This document shows, in pieces, positions 17,212 to 24,952 of a stretch of DNA of 56,425 nt. This DNA is from DATEUP01 sp041485285 (GTDB lineage Archaea > Thermoplasmatota > DTKX01 > DATEUP01): the NCBI GenBank assembly GCA_041485285.1, contig JBGPJF010000015.1, forward strand, positions 1 to 56,425, given 5' to 3'. Each line of letters starts with the position of its first letter. Positions within the stretch are counted from its first letter, which is position 1. Under the pieces are notes generated by a model that had not been told where the DNA came from, did not search any database, and saw only the letters and a list, made by a program, of their open reading frames with translations. A program made the position numbers and the translations under genes.

Positions 17212-18255
17212 TTACGGCACCGCGATCGCCCGCACCAGGCCCTGTGCGCCCGCGTCCAGCATCCCGAACCCTCTGTTCAGCTCATCGAGGCCAAAACGGT
17301 GCGTGACCATCTTGTCGAGCCGCACCTTGCCCTGCGCCACCAAGTCGATTACTTTGGGGAAGTCCTGCAGGCCACAGCCGAGCGAGCCCTTGACCTCGAG
17401 CTCGCGGAACATGATGCGCCCCGCATTCAGCGACGCCGGCTTCTCGCTGTAGCCGACCACGATTACGCGGCCGCCCCACTTGACCACCTGCGTGGCGAGG
17501 TCCAGCACCTGCGGGTTGCCGATCATGTCAAAGGCGGCGTCGGCGCCGCCTCCGGTGGCCGTGCGGATCTCCTTGGCGGCCGACTTGGTGTCCTTCCCGT
17601 CGACGACGACGTCGGCCCCGAGATCCGAGGCGATCTCGAGTTTCCACGGCGCGATGTCCACGGCCACGACGCGCGCGCCGACCGCCTTGGCGACCTGCAC
17701 GGCCGAAAGGCCGACGCCCCCGCAGCCGAAGATGACGGCCCACTCGCCCGCCTTGAGGGCCGCCCGGTTTACGACCGCGTGGAAGGGCGTGGACACCGCG
17801 TCGGAGACGATCGAGCCGGCCTCGAGCGGCACGGAAGTTGGCAGCCGGAAGGTGGCGCGGGCGCTCACCGCCACGTATTCCGCGAAGCCGCCGTCGGTGT
17901 GGTTCCCAAGCATCTTCTGGTTGAGGCACAGCGTCCCGCGCCCCTTCCAGCAGTACGCGCAGTGGCCGCATGGGATCACCGGCGGCAACAGGACAGGCTC
18001 CCCCTGCTTCCAGCCCTCGACGCCGGCGCCGATGCCCGCGACCCGCCCAGAGATCTCGTGGCCAAGCACGATGGGCGGGGCTTTGAACGTCGCCAGCCCA
18101 TGGAGGTAGTGGAGGTCGGTACGGCAAAGCCCGCAGGCGGCGATCTTCACGAGGAGTTCGCCATGGCCGGGCCCCGGCGTGGGGACCTCCTTCAATTGGA
18201 GTTCGTGCGCCTGCTGGCTCATCAGCACGGCTGCCTTCATCGTCGTTGCCTCCAT
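17212..18255 (-). CDS. had: Zinc-dependent alcohol dehydrogenase, probable 6-hydroxycyclohex-1-ene-1-carboxyl-CoA dehydrogenase
   Basis: Medium-chain dehydrogenase, 347 residues. The catalytic zinc site starts with CGLCRTDLHYLHG and GHEISG; the structural zinc cysteines are CGHCAYCWKGRGTLC; the NAD-binding motif is IFGCGGVGLSAVQVAKAVGA. The family is broad, but its start overlaps the Dch stop in ATGA and it lies immediately downstream of all four benzoyl-CoA reductase subunits. In Thauera-type benzoyl-CoA degradation the NAD-dependent enzyme of this family (Had) oxidises 6-hydroxycyclohexenecarboxyl-CoA to the 6-oxo compound. The Oah that would use that product is divergently encoded at 24 kb. 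The assignment rests mainly on this context. Confidence 0.8.
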   Translation of the reverse strand: MEATTMKAAVLMSQQAHELQLKEVPTPGPGHGELLVKIAACGLCRTDLHYLHGLATFKAPPIVLGHEISGRVAGIGAGVEGWKQGEPVLLPPVIPCGHCAYCWKGRGTLCLNQKMLGNHTDGGFAEYVAVSARATFRLPTSVPLEAGSIVSDAVSTPFHAVVNRAALKAGEWAVIFGCGGVGLSAVQVAKAVGARVVAVDIAPWKLEIASDLGADVVVDGKDTKSAAKEIRTATGGGADAAFDMIGNPQVLDLATQVVKWGGRVIVVGYSEKPASLNAGRIMFRELEVKGSLGCGLQDFPKVIDLVAQGKVRLDKMVTHRFGLDELNRGFGMLDAGAQGLVRAIAVP

Positions 18256-19031
18256 CAGTGGTCCTTGAATGCGGGGCGCCGGCGCTCCACAAAGGCCCGC
18301 AGGCCCTCTTGGGCATCCTCGGTGTCCATGAGTTCGCCAAGGTAGAGGCGCCGCAAGTCATCGAGCACCTGGGGGTCGACGGGTGGGGCCGCTTCGCGCA
18401 GCGCGCGCCTGGAGAGCACGAGCACCGGGCGCGAGAGCGCCGCGAATCTCGCGCAGATCGCGTCGACCCTCGTGAAGAGCTCGCCGTCGGGGAACACGTC
18501 GTTCACCATCCCGATCTCCCGGCCGCGTGAGGCCGTGAAATTCTCGCCGAGCAGCACGATCTCCGCCGTCGCCCGCACCCCCACGCGGGACGGGTACGCC
18601 GCGATCGCCGCGGGGGGGAATACGCCGAGCTTGATCTCGGGCTGGCCGAGCGTGGCGCCCTCCGCGGCGTAGAAGAGGTCGCAGGAGGCGGCGAGCTCGA
18701 GCCCTCCGCCGAGGCAGGCGCCGTGGGCCGCGGCCACGACGGGCACCTCGCACTGGTCCACCGCGCGGAGCATCTCGACGAATGCGTCCATCATCGCGGG
18801 GGCCCGCTCGGGGGTGTGGTCGGCGATGTCGACGCCCGCGCTGAAGGCGCGGCCGTCCCCGCGGATCTGGACGGCCTTCACCTTTGGGTCCGGCGACGCG
18901 CGGGCGACCTGGCGCGCCAGCTCGCCCATCATGGCGGTGGAGAGGACGTTCAAGGGGGGGCGGGCGAGCGTGAGGGTCGCGACGGCCCCCGCGTCGCCCC
19001 GCCGCACGAGCAGCGTATCGGCGCCGGTCAC
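18255..19031 (-). CDS. dch: Enoyl-CoA hydratase family, probable cyclohexa-1,5-diene-1-carbonyl-CoA hydratase
   Basis: Crotonase-fold protein of 258 residues, the usual length of Dch enzymes. AFSAGVDIADHTPE forms the first half of the oxyanion hole, and AAHGACLGGGLELAASCD the second; GQPEIKLGVFPPAA follows. The GTG start at 19031 overlaps the stop of the upstream ATPase gene in GTGA, and its own stop overlaps the dehydrogenase start. In the known pathway Dch hydrates the dienoyl-CoA made by benzoyl-CoA reductase to 6-hydroxycyclohex-1-ene-1-carboxyl-CoA. Substrate assignment combines family resemblance with operon position. Confidence 0.85.
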   Translation of the reverse strand: MTGADTLLVRRGDAGAVATLTLARPPLNVLSTAMMGELARQVARASPDPKVKAVQIRGDGRAFSAGVDIADHTPERAPAMMDAFVEMLRAVDQCEVPVVAAAHGACLGGGLELAASCDLFYAAEGATLGQPEIKLGVFPPAAIAAYPSRVGVRATAEIVLLGENFTASRGREIGMVNDVFPDGELFTRVDAICARFAALSRPVLVLSRRALREAAPPVDPQVLDDLRRLYLGELMDTEDAQEGLRAFVERRRPAFKDH

Positions 19032-19858
19032 GAGGCCGCCCCCGCGGCCGCGGCGCGCGCGCCGTCCGCTTCCCGGCGGCGCGTGAGCCGCACTCGCCCG
19101 AGCACCGCGGCCCCGAAGGCGCCGGCATAAGGCGAATCGGGGCCGAAGTGCACGGGGACGCCAAGCCGCCTCTCGAAGGTCGTCACCGTGGCCGCGTTCA
19201 TCGACACGCCACCGGTGACCGCGATCGGCGGGTTCGCCCCCACCTGGCGCACCAGCGCGACGACGCGGTCGGCGATCGAGTGGTTCGCGCCCATCACAAT
19301 GTCCTCCACCCGGCAGCCCTCCGTCACGAGGTTGATGATCTCCGATTCGGCGAGCACCGCGCAGATCGACGAGATCGGCTGGGCCTGCGTCGAGCGGGCC
19401 GCCAGCCCCGAGAGGTCGCCGACCTCTACTTCCAGCGCCTTGGCTACGCGCTCGAGGAAGCGGCCGGCGCCCGCGGCGCACCGCTCGCTCATCTTAAACT
19501 TCGCGACGCGCCCCTCCGGCGACACCGCGATCGCCCGCGTGTTCTGCGCCCCCACGTCGATGACCGTCCGCGTCCCGGGGAACATCTCGAATGCGCCGCG
19601 CGCGTGGCAGGTAATCTCCGTGATCTGGATGTCTCGCGCCTGGAACTGGTAGCGGCCGTAGCCCGTTGCCGCCGTGTACGCCACCTGGAAGGGCGGGACG
19701 CCGGCCTCCTCGAGCGCCGCGGTAAGCGCCGCCTGACCCGCCTTGTCGAGGTCGGCGCCCGTGCGCAGGATGGAGCGCCCGAGGATGCGGCCCCGCTCAT
19801 CGGTCACGACGGCCTTCGTCGAGGCCGCGCCGATGTCGATGCCCGCGATCACCCCCAT
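19028..19858 (-). CDS. Benzoyl-CoA reductase ATPase subunit (BcrD/BzdP-like), BadF/BadG family
   Basis: ASKHA-fold ATP-driven electron activator, 276 residues. Phosphate-binding loops are GIDIGAASTKAVV near the N-terminus and IDVGAQNTRAIAV. Cysteines in TEITCHARGAFE and SERCAAGAGRFL are the positions that ligate the [4Fe-4S] cluster shared between subunits in this family. The adenosine motif reads VTGGVSMN. Compared with its partner at 19860-20690, several canonical residues are replaced (GAAST for GSTTT, GAQN for GGQD, CAAGAG for CAAGTG), which suggests a specialised second ATPase subunit as in known class I benzoyl-CoA reductases. It starts one base after the partner's stop. Confidence 0.92.
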   Translation of the reverse strand: MGVIAGIDIGAASTKAVVTDERGRILGRSILRTGADLDKAGQAALTAALEEAGVPPFQVAYTAATGYGRYQFQARDIQITEITCHARGAFEMFPGTRTVIDVGAQNTRAIAVSPEGRVAKFKMSERCAAGAGRFLERVAKALEVEVGDLSGLAARSTQAQPISSICAVLAESEIINLVTEGCRVEDIVMGANHSIADRVVALVRQVGANPPIAVTGGVSMNAATVTTFERRLGVPVHFGPDSPYAGAFGAAVLGRVRLTRRREADGARAAAAGAAS

Positions 19859-19859
19859 T

Positions 19860-20690
19860 TCAGTGCCCCCCCACCACGTGCAGGTCGCCCACGAGCGGGC
19901 GGGGCGCCTGGCTCCCTTGCGACCGTTCGACCGCGAACATGGCGGCGCCGATCGCGCCCAAGTGCTGCGAAAGCGGGCTCACGTTGATCTTCGACCCCAG
20001 CCGCTCCTCGAGGGCGGCGACCATCCCCGGGTTCCGGGACACGCCCCCGGTGAAGGTCACCTCGGGGTCGATCCCCACGCGCCGCATGAGGGCGAGGCTG
20101 CGCGCCGCGATCGCGCTGTTGACGCCCCGCAGGATGTCCTGCGCCTTGCGCCCGCGCGACATGTGCGACATGATCTCCTGCTCGACAAACACCGTGCACA
20201 CATTCGTGATCCGCAGCGGCGCCGTCGAGGTGAGCGACACGGGCCCGATCTCCTCGAGCGTGAGCCCCATGACCGTCGCGCAGGCGTCGAGGAACCTCCC
20301 CGTCCCGGCCGCGCACTTGTCGTTCATCGAGAAGTCGAGGATGTCGCCCACGGGCGACACGCGGATCGCCTTGGTGTCCTGGCCCCCGATGTCGAGGATC
20401 GTCCGCGTCCCGGGGAAAACGCGCATCGCGCCTCGCGCGTGGCAGGAAATCTCGGTGACCTGCGCGTTTCCGAAGGGCACCTTGTACCGGCCGTAGCCGG
20501 TGCCCACGACATAGTTGACGTCGTGCTCCTCGAGCCCCGCTTCCTTCAGGGCAGCCTGGAACGCCTGCGTCGCGGCCCGCACGACGTTGGCGCCGGTCGC
20601 CAGGAGCGATTTCCCCACGAGCTGCCGGTCCTCGTCAAGCAGCGCGGCCTTGGTCGTGGTCGACCCGACGTCCACCCCTGCAAAGTGCAT
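19860..20690 (-). CDS. Benzoyl-CoA reductase ATPase subunit (BcrA/BzdQ-like), BadF/BadG family
   Basis: Second ASKHA ATPase, 276 residues. Canonical motifs are present: GVDVGSTTTKAALL, cluster ligand Cys83 in TEISCHARGAM, LDIGGQDTKAI, cluster ligand Cys126 in NDKCAAGTGRFLD, and FTGGVSRNPG. Two-electron Birch-like ring reduction of benzoyl-CoA by class I enzymes needs such a subunit pair to couple ATP hydrolysis to low-potential electron transfer from ferredoxin. Two different short ATPase subunits resemble the Azoarcus Bzd arrangement more than the Thauera one, where BcrA is longer. Its start overlaps the upstream catalytic subunit stop (ATGA). Confidence 0.93.
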   Translation of the reverse strand: MHFAGVDVGSTTTKAALLDEDRQLVGKSLLATGANVVRAATQAFQAALKEAGLEEHDVNYVVGTGYGRYKVPFGNAQVTEISCHARGAMRVFPGTRTILDIGGQDTKAIRVSPVGDILDFSMNDKCAAGTGRFLDACATVMGLTLEEIGPVSLTSTAPLRITNVCTVFVEQEIMSHMSRGRKAQDILRGVNSAIAARSLALMRRVGIDPEVTFTGGVSRNPGMVAALEERLGSKINVSPLSQHLGAIGAAMFAVERSQGSQAPRPLVGDLHVVGGH

Positions 20691-21988
20691 CAGCGGGCAC
20701 CCCCGGCCGGGGCCGTAAGCTTCCGGTGCTCGAGGGCCTCGAAAAACGCGTCGATCCGGTTGCGCAGCTGCGCCTCTTGGAAGTAGCGCGGGTCGGCCAG
20801 GTCCGATTCCACCAGGAGCGTGGGGATGTTCTTCCCCCGCACGAACGCGTCGCGGAAGTCCCCTTGGCCGACGGAGAACGACCGGCAGCTCTTCACGGAG
20901 TGGATCACGAGCGCGTCGGCTTTGAAGTGCTTCAGGTAGCCCTCCATGAGCTCCGCGCGCTTGTCGAGCGACCAGTTCGTGTAGCAGTTGAGCGCGTAGT
21001 TTGCCAGCGACTCGACGGGCGCCGACGGGTCGTGCCGAAGGCCCGTGTCAAAGAGCCCGCCGACCTTCGGGTAGGTCGCGGCCGTGCAAACGACCCCCCA
21101 CCGCTTGAAGAGCTCCCAGAACGCGCGGAAGTGCGGCCAGGGAGGCGGCCCCTCCATGACGACCCGGAAGCGCTCCTCCTTAACGGGGCCCACGCCCCGC
21201 TCCACGCGCTCGGCGATCTCCGCGAGCACCGCGTCGTAGTAGTCGACGCACGCTTGCGTGCCACGGAAGATGTTGATGCCGGCCATGAAGAACACGGCCT
21301 CGAAGAACGCGTCGATCGGCGAGGGGACGGCCGCGGAGGTCTCGAGCACCTGGCACCACTTGTCCTCGGCCTTTGCCGAGAGCGCGAGGATCCGCGAGAG
21401 CTCCGCCTTGTCAAACGCGCGCCCGGTCACCTTCTCGCACGTGGCGATCACGTCGTTGAGTTGGCTGACGATGTAGGTGATGTCTTCCTGGGGGACCACG
21501 CCGTCGCGCACATAAGGGACGTCCAGCATCACAAGCGGCACGTCGTAGAGCTCCGCGAGCGCCTCGAACCACTTGATGTAGGTGTTGCACCCCGAGAAGT
21601 TGCACACAAGCAGGTCGGGCCGCGGCAAGTCGCCCATCGGGCTCTTGTTGTTCTGCATGACCAGCCCGATGTCGTTCTTCACGTACCCGCAGACGTCCGA
21701 CGAGTACCCCCTGTCCTCGGCCTTCAGGATGAGCGGGCCCGCGGCCTTCTTGATCCCGCACTGGAGCGCGTTGATCTCCGGGTAGAGCACGAGGAAGCCG
21801 AACGAGCGGAAGAGCTCCTGGATGTTCCCCGAGATGAACAGGTACGCGACGGGCGTCTTCGTCTGCTTGGCGTGCGCCAGCGCGTCGTACTCCTGCGCCA
21901 TCATCTCGCGCTGCATTTTCTTGCCCGCGTCCTGGTGCCTCATCGGCGGTGCGGGGGCCGGTTGCATGGGGTCCTCCTCCTCCTCCAT
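20690..21988 (-). CDS. Benzoyl-CoA reductase catalytic subunit (BcrB/BzdO-like)
   Basis: HgdB-type (2-hydroxyglutaryl-CoA dehydratase D-component) subunit of 432 residues. Conserved positions visible: FGFLVLYPEINALQ, the cysteine in YSSDVCGYVKNDIG, the cysteine in CNFSGCNTYIKWFE, and HSVKSCRSFSVGQGDF near the C-terminus, all typical of the BcrB-like family that binds the active-site cluster. The N-terminal 15 residues are acidic and Met/Pro-rich, so translation might begin at Met8. It is coupled by ATGA overlaps to the genes on both sides. Expected to dimerise with the product of 21988-23181. Confidence 0.92.
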   Translation of the reverse strand: MEEEEDPMQPAPAPPMRHQDAGKKMQREMMAQEYDALAHAKQTKTPVAYLFISGNIQELFRSFGFLVLYPEINALQCGIKKAAGPLILKAEDRGYSSDVCGYVKNDIGLVMQNNKSPMGDLPRPDLLVCNFSGCNTYIKWFEALAELYDVPLVMLDVPYVRDGVVPQEDITYIVSQLNDVIATCEKVTGRAFDKAELSRILALSAKAEDKWCQVLETSAAVPSPIDAFFEAVFFMAGINIFRGTQACVDYYDAVLAEIAERVERGVGPVKEERFRVVMEGPPPWPHFRAFWELFKRWGVVCTAATYPKVGGLFDTGLRHDPSAPVESLANYALNCYTNWSLDKRAELMEGYLKHFKADALVIHSVKSCRSFSVGQGDFRDAFVRGKNIPTLLVESDLADPRYFQEAQLRNRIDAFFEALEHRKLTAPAGGAR

Positions 21989-23181
21989 CAGGCGAACAGC
22001 ACCGATTCGACGAAGGTCTCGACCTGCGTGCGCGCGCTCTCGAAGGCCCCCATCTTCTCCTCGAACTCGAGCGAGAGGAAGGGGACCTTGGTGCGCTCAA
22101 GGACGTCCTTGCAAAGGACGAAGTCGTAGAGCGCCGGCTCGCAGAATTTGGCCGAGACGAAGAGCACGCCCTCCGCCCGGGCCTCGCGCATCCTCCCCAC
22201 CATGGTCTCGCTGCGGCGCGCGGCGCCTTGGTGGCGCACGCTCGTCATCCTCGAACCGTTCACATACGCGCGGGCGAGGTTGGCCATCGGGTCGGGGCCG
22301 TCGGCGGGCACCTCGCCTTGGTACCACCGCTGGCCGACGACGAGGTCGTCGTCGACGACTTGGCAGCCGGCTTCTTCGATGATCTCGAGCAGCTCGAGGG
22401 GCGGCTGCTCGCAGAACGACCCTTCGAGGACGACCCGCACGCCGTCGCGCGGCTTCGCCGTGCGGGCGGCGATGTCGGCAAGCGCCTGGTCGAGCAGGCG
22501 GATGTGCTCGTCCTTGGGCAGGACGCACCCCAGGCGCGCAAGCACGTACGCCTCGGCGGCCGAGACCCGCTCCGGGTTCTTGGCGCGGGCGGCGTACAGC
22601 TCGCGCAGGCGCCTGCGCCCGAGGTTGAAGAGCGCGATCGAGTCCGAGAGGCGCTCGGGGGTCACGGCCTGCCCCGAGAGCGCCTCCAGGCGTCCCGTGA
22701 ACCGTGCGAACTCGGCGCGCAGGTATTCGATGGCCGCTTCGTGGTTCGACTGCTGCGGCATATGCAAGAGCTCGGTCATCATCGCTCCCCCGAAGTTGCG
22801 CTTCCACACGCCCGAGAGGTTCCGGGCGACGTCGCAGATCGTGGTGAAGACCATCCCGTCGAGGCAGTCCAAGCGGGAGGTGAGGCCAAGCTCGAGCGTC
22901 GAGCGGGAGATGGAACATACGAACGACTGCATCCTCGAGTCGGCGTGGTCGATCTCCACGCGCGTGCCGCCGCCCATGACCCCGACCGGCAGGAGGCCGG
23001 CCGCGTGGATGAGCTCGGAGGGCGGGTGCACAGGGAAGTAGCCGACCGCTCTGCCGCCGGTGCGCGCCTTCCACGCGCGCACCGAGGGGAACGCGGGGTC
23101 GGTCGCCAAGTCGCCGTATCGCTCAACCCACGGGGCTTTTGGCGAGAGCATTCCTCCGGCCGTGCCGGCCGGGTAATTCAT
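21988..23181 (-). CDS. Benzoyl-CoA reductase catalytic subunit (BcrC/BzdN-like)
   Basis: Second HgdB-type catalytic subunit, about 397 residues. Family features: YFPVHPPSELIHAAGLLPVG near the N-terminus, MVFTTICDVARNLSGVW with a likely cluster cysteine, a central LEGSFCEQPPLELLEIIEEAG, and VSAKFCEPALYDF near the C-terminus. First gene of the six-gene overlapping operon. ATG at 23181 is preferred because a GTAAATGC box (minus strand, 23207-23214) lies 29 nt upstream; ATG 23151 with an adjacent GGAGGA is the alternative, and the frame is open further upstream. With the other three subunits it forms a complete class I benzoyl-CoA reductase. Confidence 0.91.
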   Translation of the reverse strand: MNYPAGTAGGMLSPKAPWVERYGDLATDPAFPSVRAWKARTGGRAVGYFPVHPPSELIHAAGLLPVGVMGGGTRVEIDHADSRMQSFVCSISRSTLELGLTSRLDCLDGMVFTTICDVARNLSGVWKRNFGGAMMTELLHMPQQSNHEAAIEYLRAEFARFTGRLEALSGQAVTPERLSDSIALFNLGRRRLRELYAARAKNPERVSAAEAYVLARLGCVLPKDEHIRLLDQALADIAARTAKPRDGVRVVLEGSFCEQPPLELLEIIEEAGCQVVDDDLVVGQRWYQGEVPADGPDPMANLARAYVNGSRMTSVRHQGAARRSETMVGRMREARAEGVLFVSAKFCEPALYDFVLCKDVLERTKVPFLSLEFEEKMGAFESARTQVETFVESVLFA

Positions 23182-23191
23182 AATGTAGCGA

Positions 23192-23214
23192 CAATATAAC
23201 TGATGGGCATTTAC
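23192..23214 (-). promoter_or_regulatory. Promoter of the benzoyl-CoA reductase operon
   Basis: Two A/T boxes are visible on the minus strand: GTAAATGC (23207-23214), centred about 29 nt before ATG 23181, and AGTTATATTG (23192-23201), about 15 nt before it. The first fits leaderless initiation at 23181. The second would fit a start site serving ATG 23151. Confidence 0.5.
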
Positions 23215-23236
23215 CGCGCTTAGCCGAAGGGCCGGG

Positions 23237-23683
23237 CTACCGGTCGGCTTCGAGGAGCACGGAGTCGGCCCGCGCAAACCCGAGCGCCTGGAAGTAGGCG
23301 ATCATCTCGCCGGCGTCCCACGCCACGAGCGTCTTCACACGCTTGGCGCCGCGGCGCCGGAGGCGCCGCAGCGCCTCGTTGCCAAGCGCGGTGCCGATCC
23401 CCTGGCCCTGGAATTCCGGGTCCACGCCGACGACTTCGACCCACCCGACGGGCCCGTCCTCGCCGAACTCGACGCCGCGCACTTCGGCGACGAGGAACCC
23501 CGCCAGGCGGTCGCCGACCGGCGCAGCCAGGCAGATGAAATTTGGCCCGGACTTCAGGCGGGCCCGCAGGTTCCGCTCCAGGCTTGAGCGCCCGCGCGCG
23601 CGGGTCACGCGCCGCTCGATGGCGACGGCCGCGGCCACGTCCTTTCCGGTGAGCGTCCGCACCTGCACCTTGCGTTTGGCCAC
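23237..23683 (-). CDS. GNAT-family N-acetyltransferase
   Basis: A 148-residue Gcn5-related acetyltransferase. The acetyl-CoA-binding segment is seen in VEVVGVDPEFQGQGIGTALG (the Q-x-x-G-x-G loop), followed by LRRLRRRGAKRV and a C-terminal AYFQALGFARADS strand-helix typical of RimI-like members. The GTG start at 23683 lies 13 nt after the stop of the small upstream gene. Its own stop is 55 nt upstream of the benzoyl-CoA reductase operon start, in the same direction. The acceptor substrate is unknown. Confidence 0.88.
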   Translation of the reverse strand: MAKRKVQVRTLTGKDVAAAVAIERRVTRARGRSSLERNLRARLKSGPNFICLAAPVGDRLAGFLVAEVRGVEFGEDGPVGWVEVVGVDPEFQGQGIGTALGNEALRRLRRRGAKRVKTLVAWDAGEMIAYFQALGFARADSVLLEADR

Positions 23684-23696
23684 GTTCGGGGCCCCC

Positions 23697-23873
23697 TTAG
23701 TCCATCCGCACGATCTTCACGCGCTTGCCGATCCAGTCGGGCGGGAGGTAGATCCGCCCGGAGTTGCCGGCCGGCTTCACCTCCTTCTCGACCATCTCGT
23801 GGCCCTGGACGGTGAACTGGGCGGTGGCCGCCGGCTTGGCCGCCGGCTTGGCCGCGCGCGCCGGGGGAGTCAT
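23697..23873 (-). CDS. DUF2080-like small transposon-associated protein
   Basis: A 58-residue protein with an Ala/Lys/Pro-rich N-terminus and a C-terminal core VKPAGNSGRIYLPPDWIGKR, which matches what I know of DUF2080, small proteins often encoded in archaeal transposons; the core is AbrB-like in shape. ATG at 23873 is preferred over an in-frame start nine codons upstream. No transposase, terminal repeats or target duplication is visible nearby, so it appears to be an orphan or a domesticated DNA-binding protein. It lies at the head of a minus-strand run with the GNAT and benzoyl-CoA reductase genes and is divergent from oah. Confidence 0.7.
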   Translation of the reverse strand: MTPPARAAKPAAKPAATAQFTVQGHEMVEKEVKPAGNSGRIYLPPDWIGKRVKIVRMD

Positions 23874-23980
23874 CAAATGGCTACAATGTGGCAACCCCAT
23901 AAGGTTTCTCCGGCGCGCAGGGCCGTAAATACGCCATCCTCAAGAGGGCGAAGCCCAACGTCCCCGACCGAGGCAACCCC

Positions 23981-24940
23981 CTGGCGCGTGACCTGAAGCC
24001 GAAGGACGCCGAGGCCTTCGAGTTTGAAGACATCCTCTACCGGAAGGCCGACTGGGTCGCCACGGTAACGTTCAACCGGCCCAAGGTCTACAACTCCTAC
24101 CGCACGCAGACCTTGATCGAGCTCAAGGAGGCGTTCCGGGACGCGTCGGTCGACGACGCGGTCGCGGTGGTCGTGCTCACGGGGGCCGGGACCCAGGCGT
24201 TCTGCACCGGCGGGGACGTGAAGGAGTACGCCGAGACTTACACGAAGCGGCCTTCGGAGTACTGGAAGTACATGAACGAGTTTGTCGCCGCGCACGACAA
24301 CCTGCGCGGGTGCGGCAAGGCGACCGTCGCGCGGGTCAACGGAGTAGTCGCCGGCGGCGGCAACGAGTTCCACATGGCCTGCGACCTCTCCGTGGCCGCC
24401 GACCACGCCGAGTTCCTTCAGGTGGGAACCAAGGTCGGGTCGGTGGCCGCAGGCGGCGCCACGCAGTGGCTGCCGCTCATGATCGGAGACCGGCGGGCAC
24501 GCGAGATGCTCCTGCTCTGCGAGCGCGTGGACGCGGCCAAGGCGCTCGACTGGGGGCTCGTCAACCAAGTCGTCCCTGCATCGAAACTCGACGCGGCCGT
24601 CGCCGCGCTTTGCCAAAAGCTCATCGACAAATTCCCCGAGTCCACGCGCTACACGAAGCAGCAGCTCAATTTCTGGAAGGACTTCGCGTGGTCCCAGACG
24701 GTGGGGCACGCGCGGGACTGGCTGTCCGTCCACTTCGCCACCCAGGAACCCTACGAGGGGATGCGGGCGTTTGTAGAAAAGCGCCCGGCGCGCGCCCGCC
24801 AAATGCGCGAGGAGCGGGCCCGCGGCGGCTCGCCGGAGTACCTTTGGGGGCCGCACGAGAAGGCCTGCCGTTCCTGCGGGGCGCTCGGCCTGCCTGGAGC
24901 GTTTTCGTTCTGCGGAAAGTGCGGCACGGCGCTCGGATAA
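23981..24940 (+). CDS. oah: Probable 6-oxocyclohex-1-ene-1-carbonyl-CoA hydrolase (Oah) with C-terminal zinc ribbon; start uncertain
   Basis: Crotonase-fold enzyme. AFCTGGDVKEYAETYTKRP followed by a YMNEF helix closely matches Oah, which adds two waters and opens the ring to 3-hydroxypimelyl-CoA; VNGVVAGGGNEFHMACDL is the second oxyanion region. The last about 25 residues hold two CxxC pairs (CRSC, CGKC), a zinc ribbon not usual for Oah. The first canonical start codon in frame (TTG at 24113) lies inside the fold: the obvious first beta strands (FEDILYRKADWVATVTFNRP) are encoded upstream. That frame is open back to 23903, after a TAA at 23900, without ATG, GTG or TTG. I place the start provisionally at CTG 23981. 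A frameshift or sequence error near 23903-23990 is the alternative. Followed 12 nt later by an SDR gene. Confidence 0.8.
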   Translation: MARDLKPKDAEAFEFEDILYRKADWVATVTFNRPKVYNSYRTQTLIELKEAFRDASVDDAVAVVVLTGAGTQAFCTGGDVKEYAETYTKRPSEYWKYMNEFVAAHDNLRGCGKATVARVNGVVAGGGNEFHMACDLSVAADHAEFLQVGTKVGSVAAGGATQWLPLMIGDRRAREMLLLCERVDAAKALDWGLVNQVVPASKLDAAVAALCQKLIDKFPESTRYTKQQLNFWKDFAWSQTVGHARDWLSVHFATQEPYEGMRAFVEKRPARARQMREERARGGSPEYLWGPHEKACRSCGALGLPGAFSFCGKCGTALG

Positions 24941-24952
24941 GGGGGGTTCGAC

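Noticed and set aside
19028..23181. 2-hydroxyacyl-CoA dehydratase instead of benzoyl-CoA reductase
   Set aside because: Two different ATPase subunits plus Dch, Had and an Oah-like gene in the same locus fit benzoyl-CoA reductase better.
23343..23996. Plus-strand frame ending just before the Oah region
   Set aside because: Apart from its last 40 codons it is antisense to the GNAT and DUF2080-like genes and has no protein-like features.
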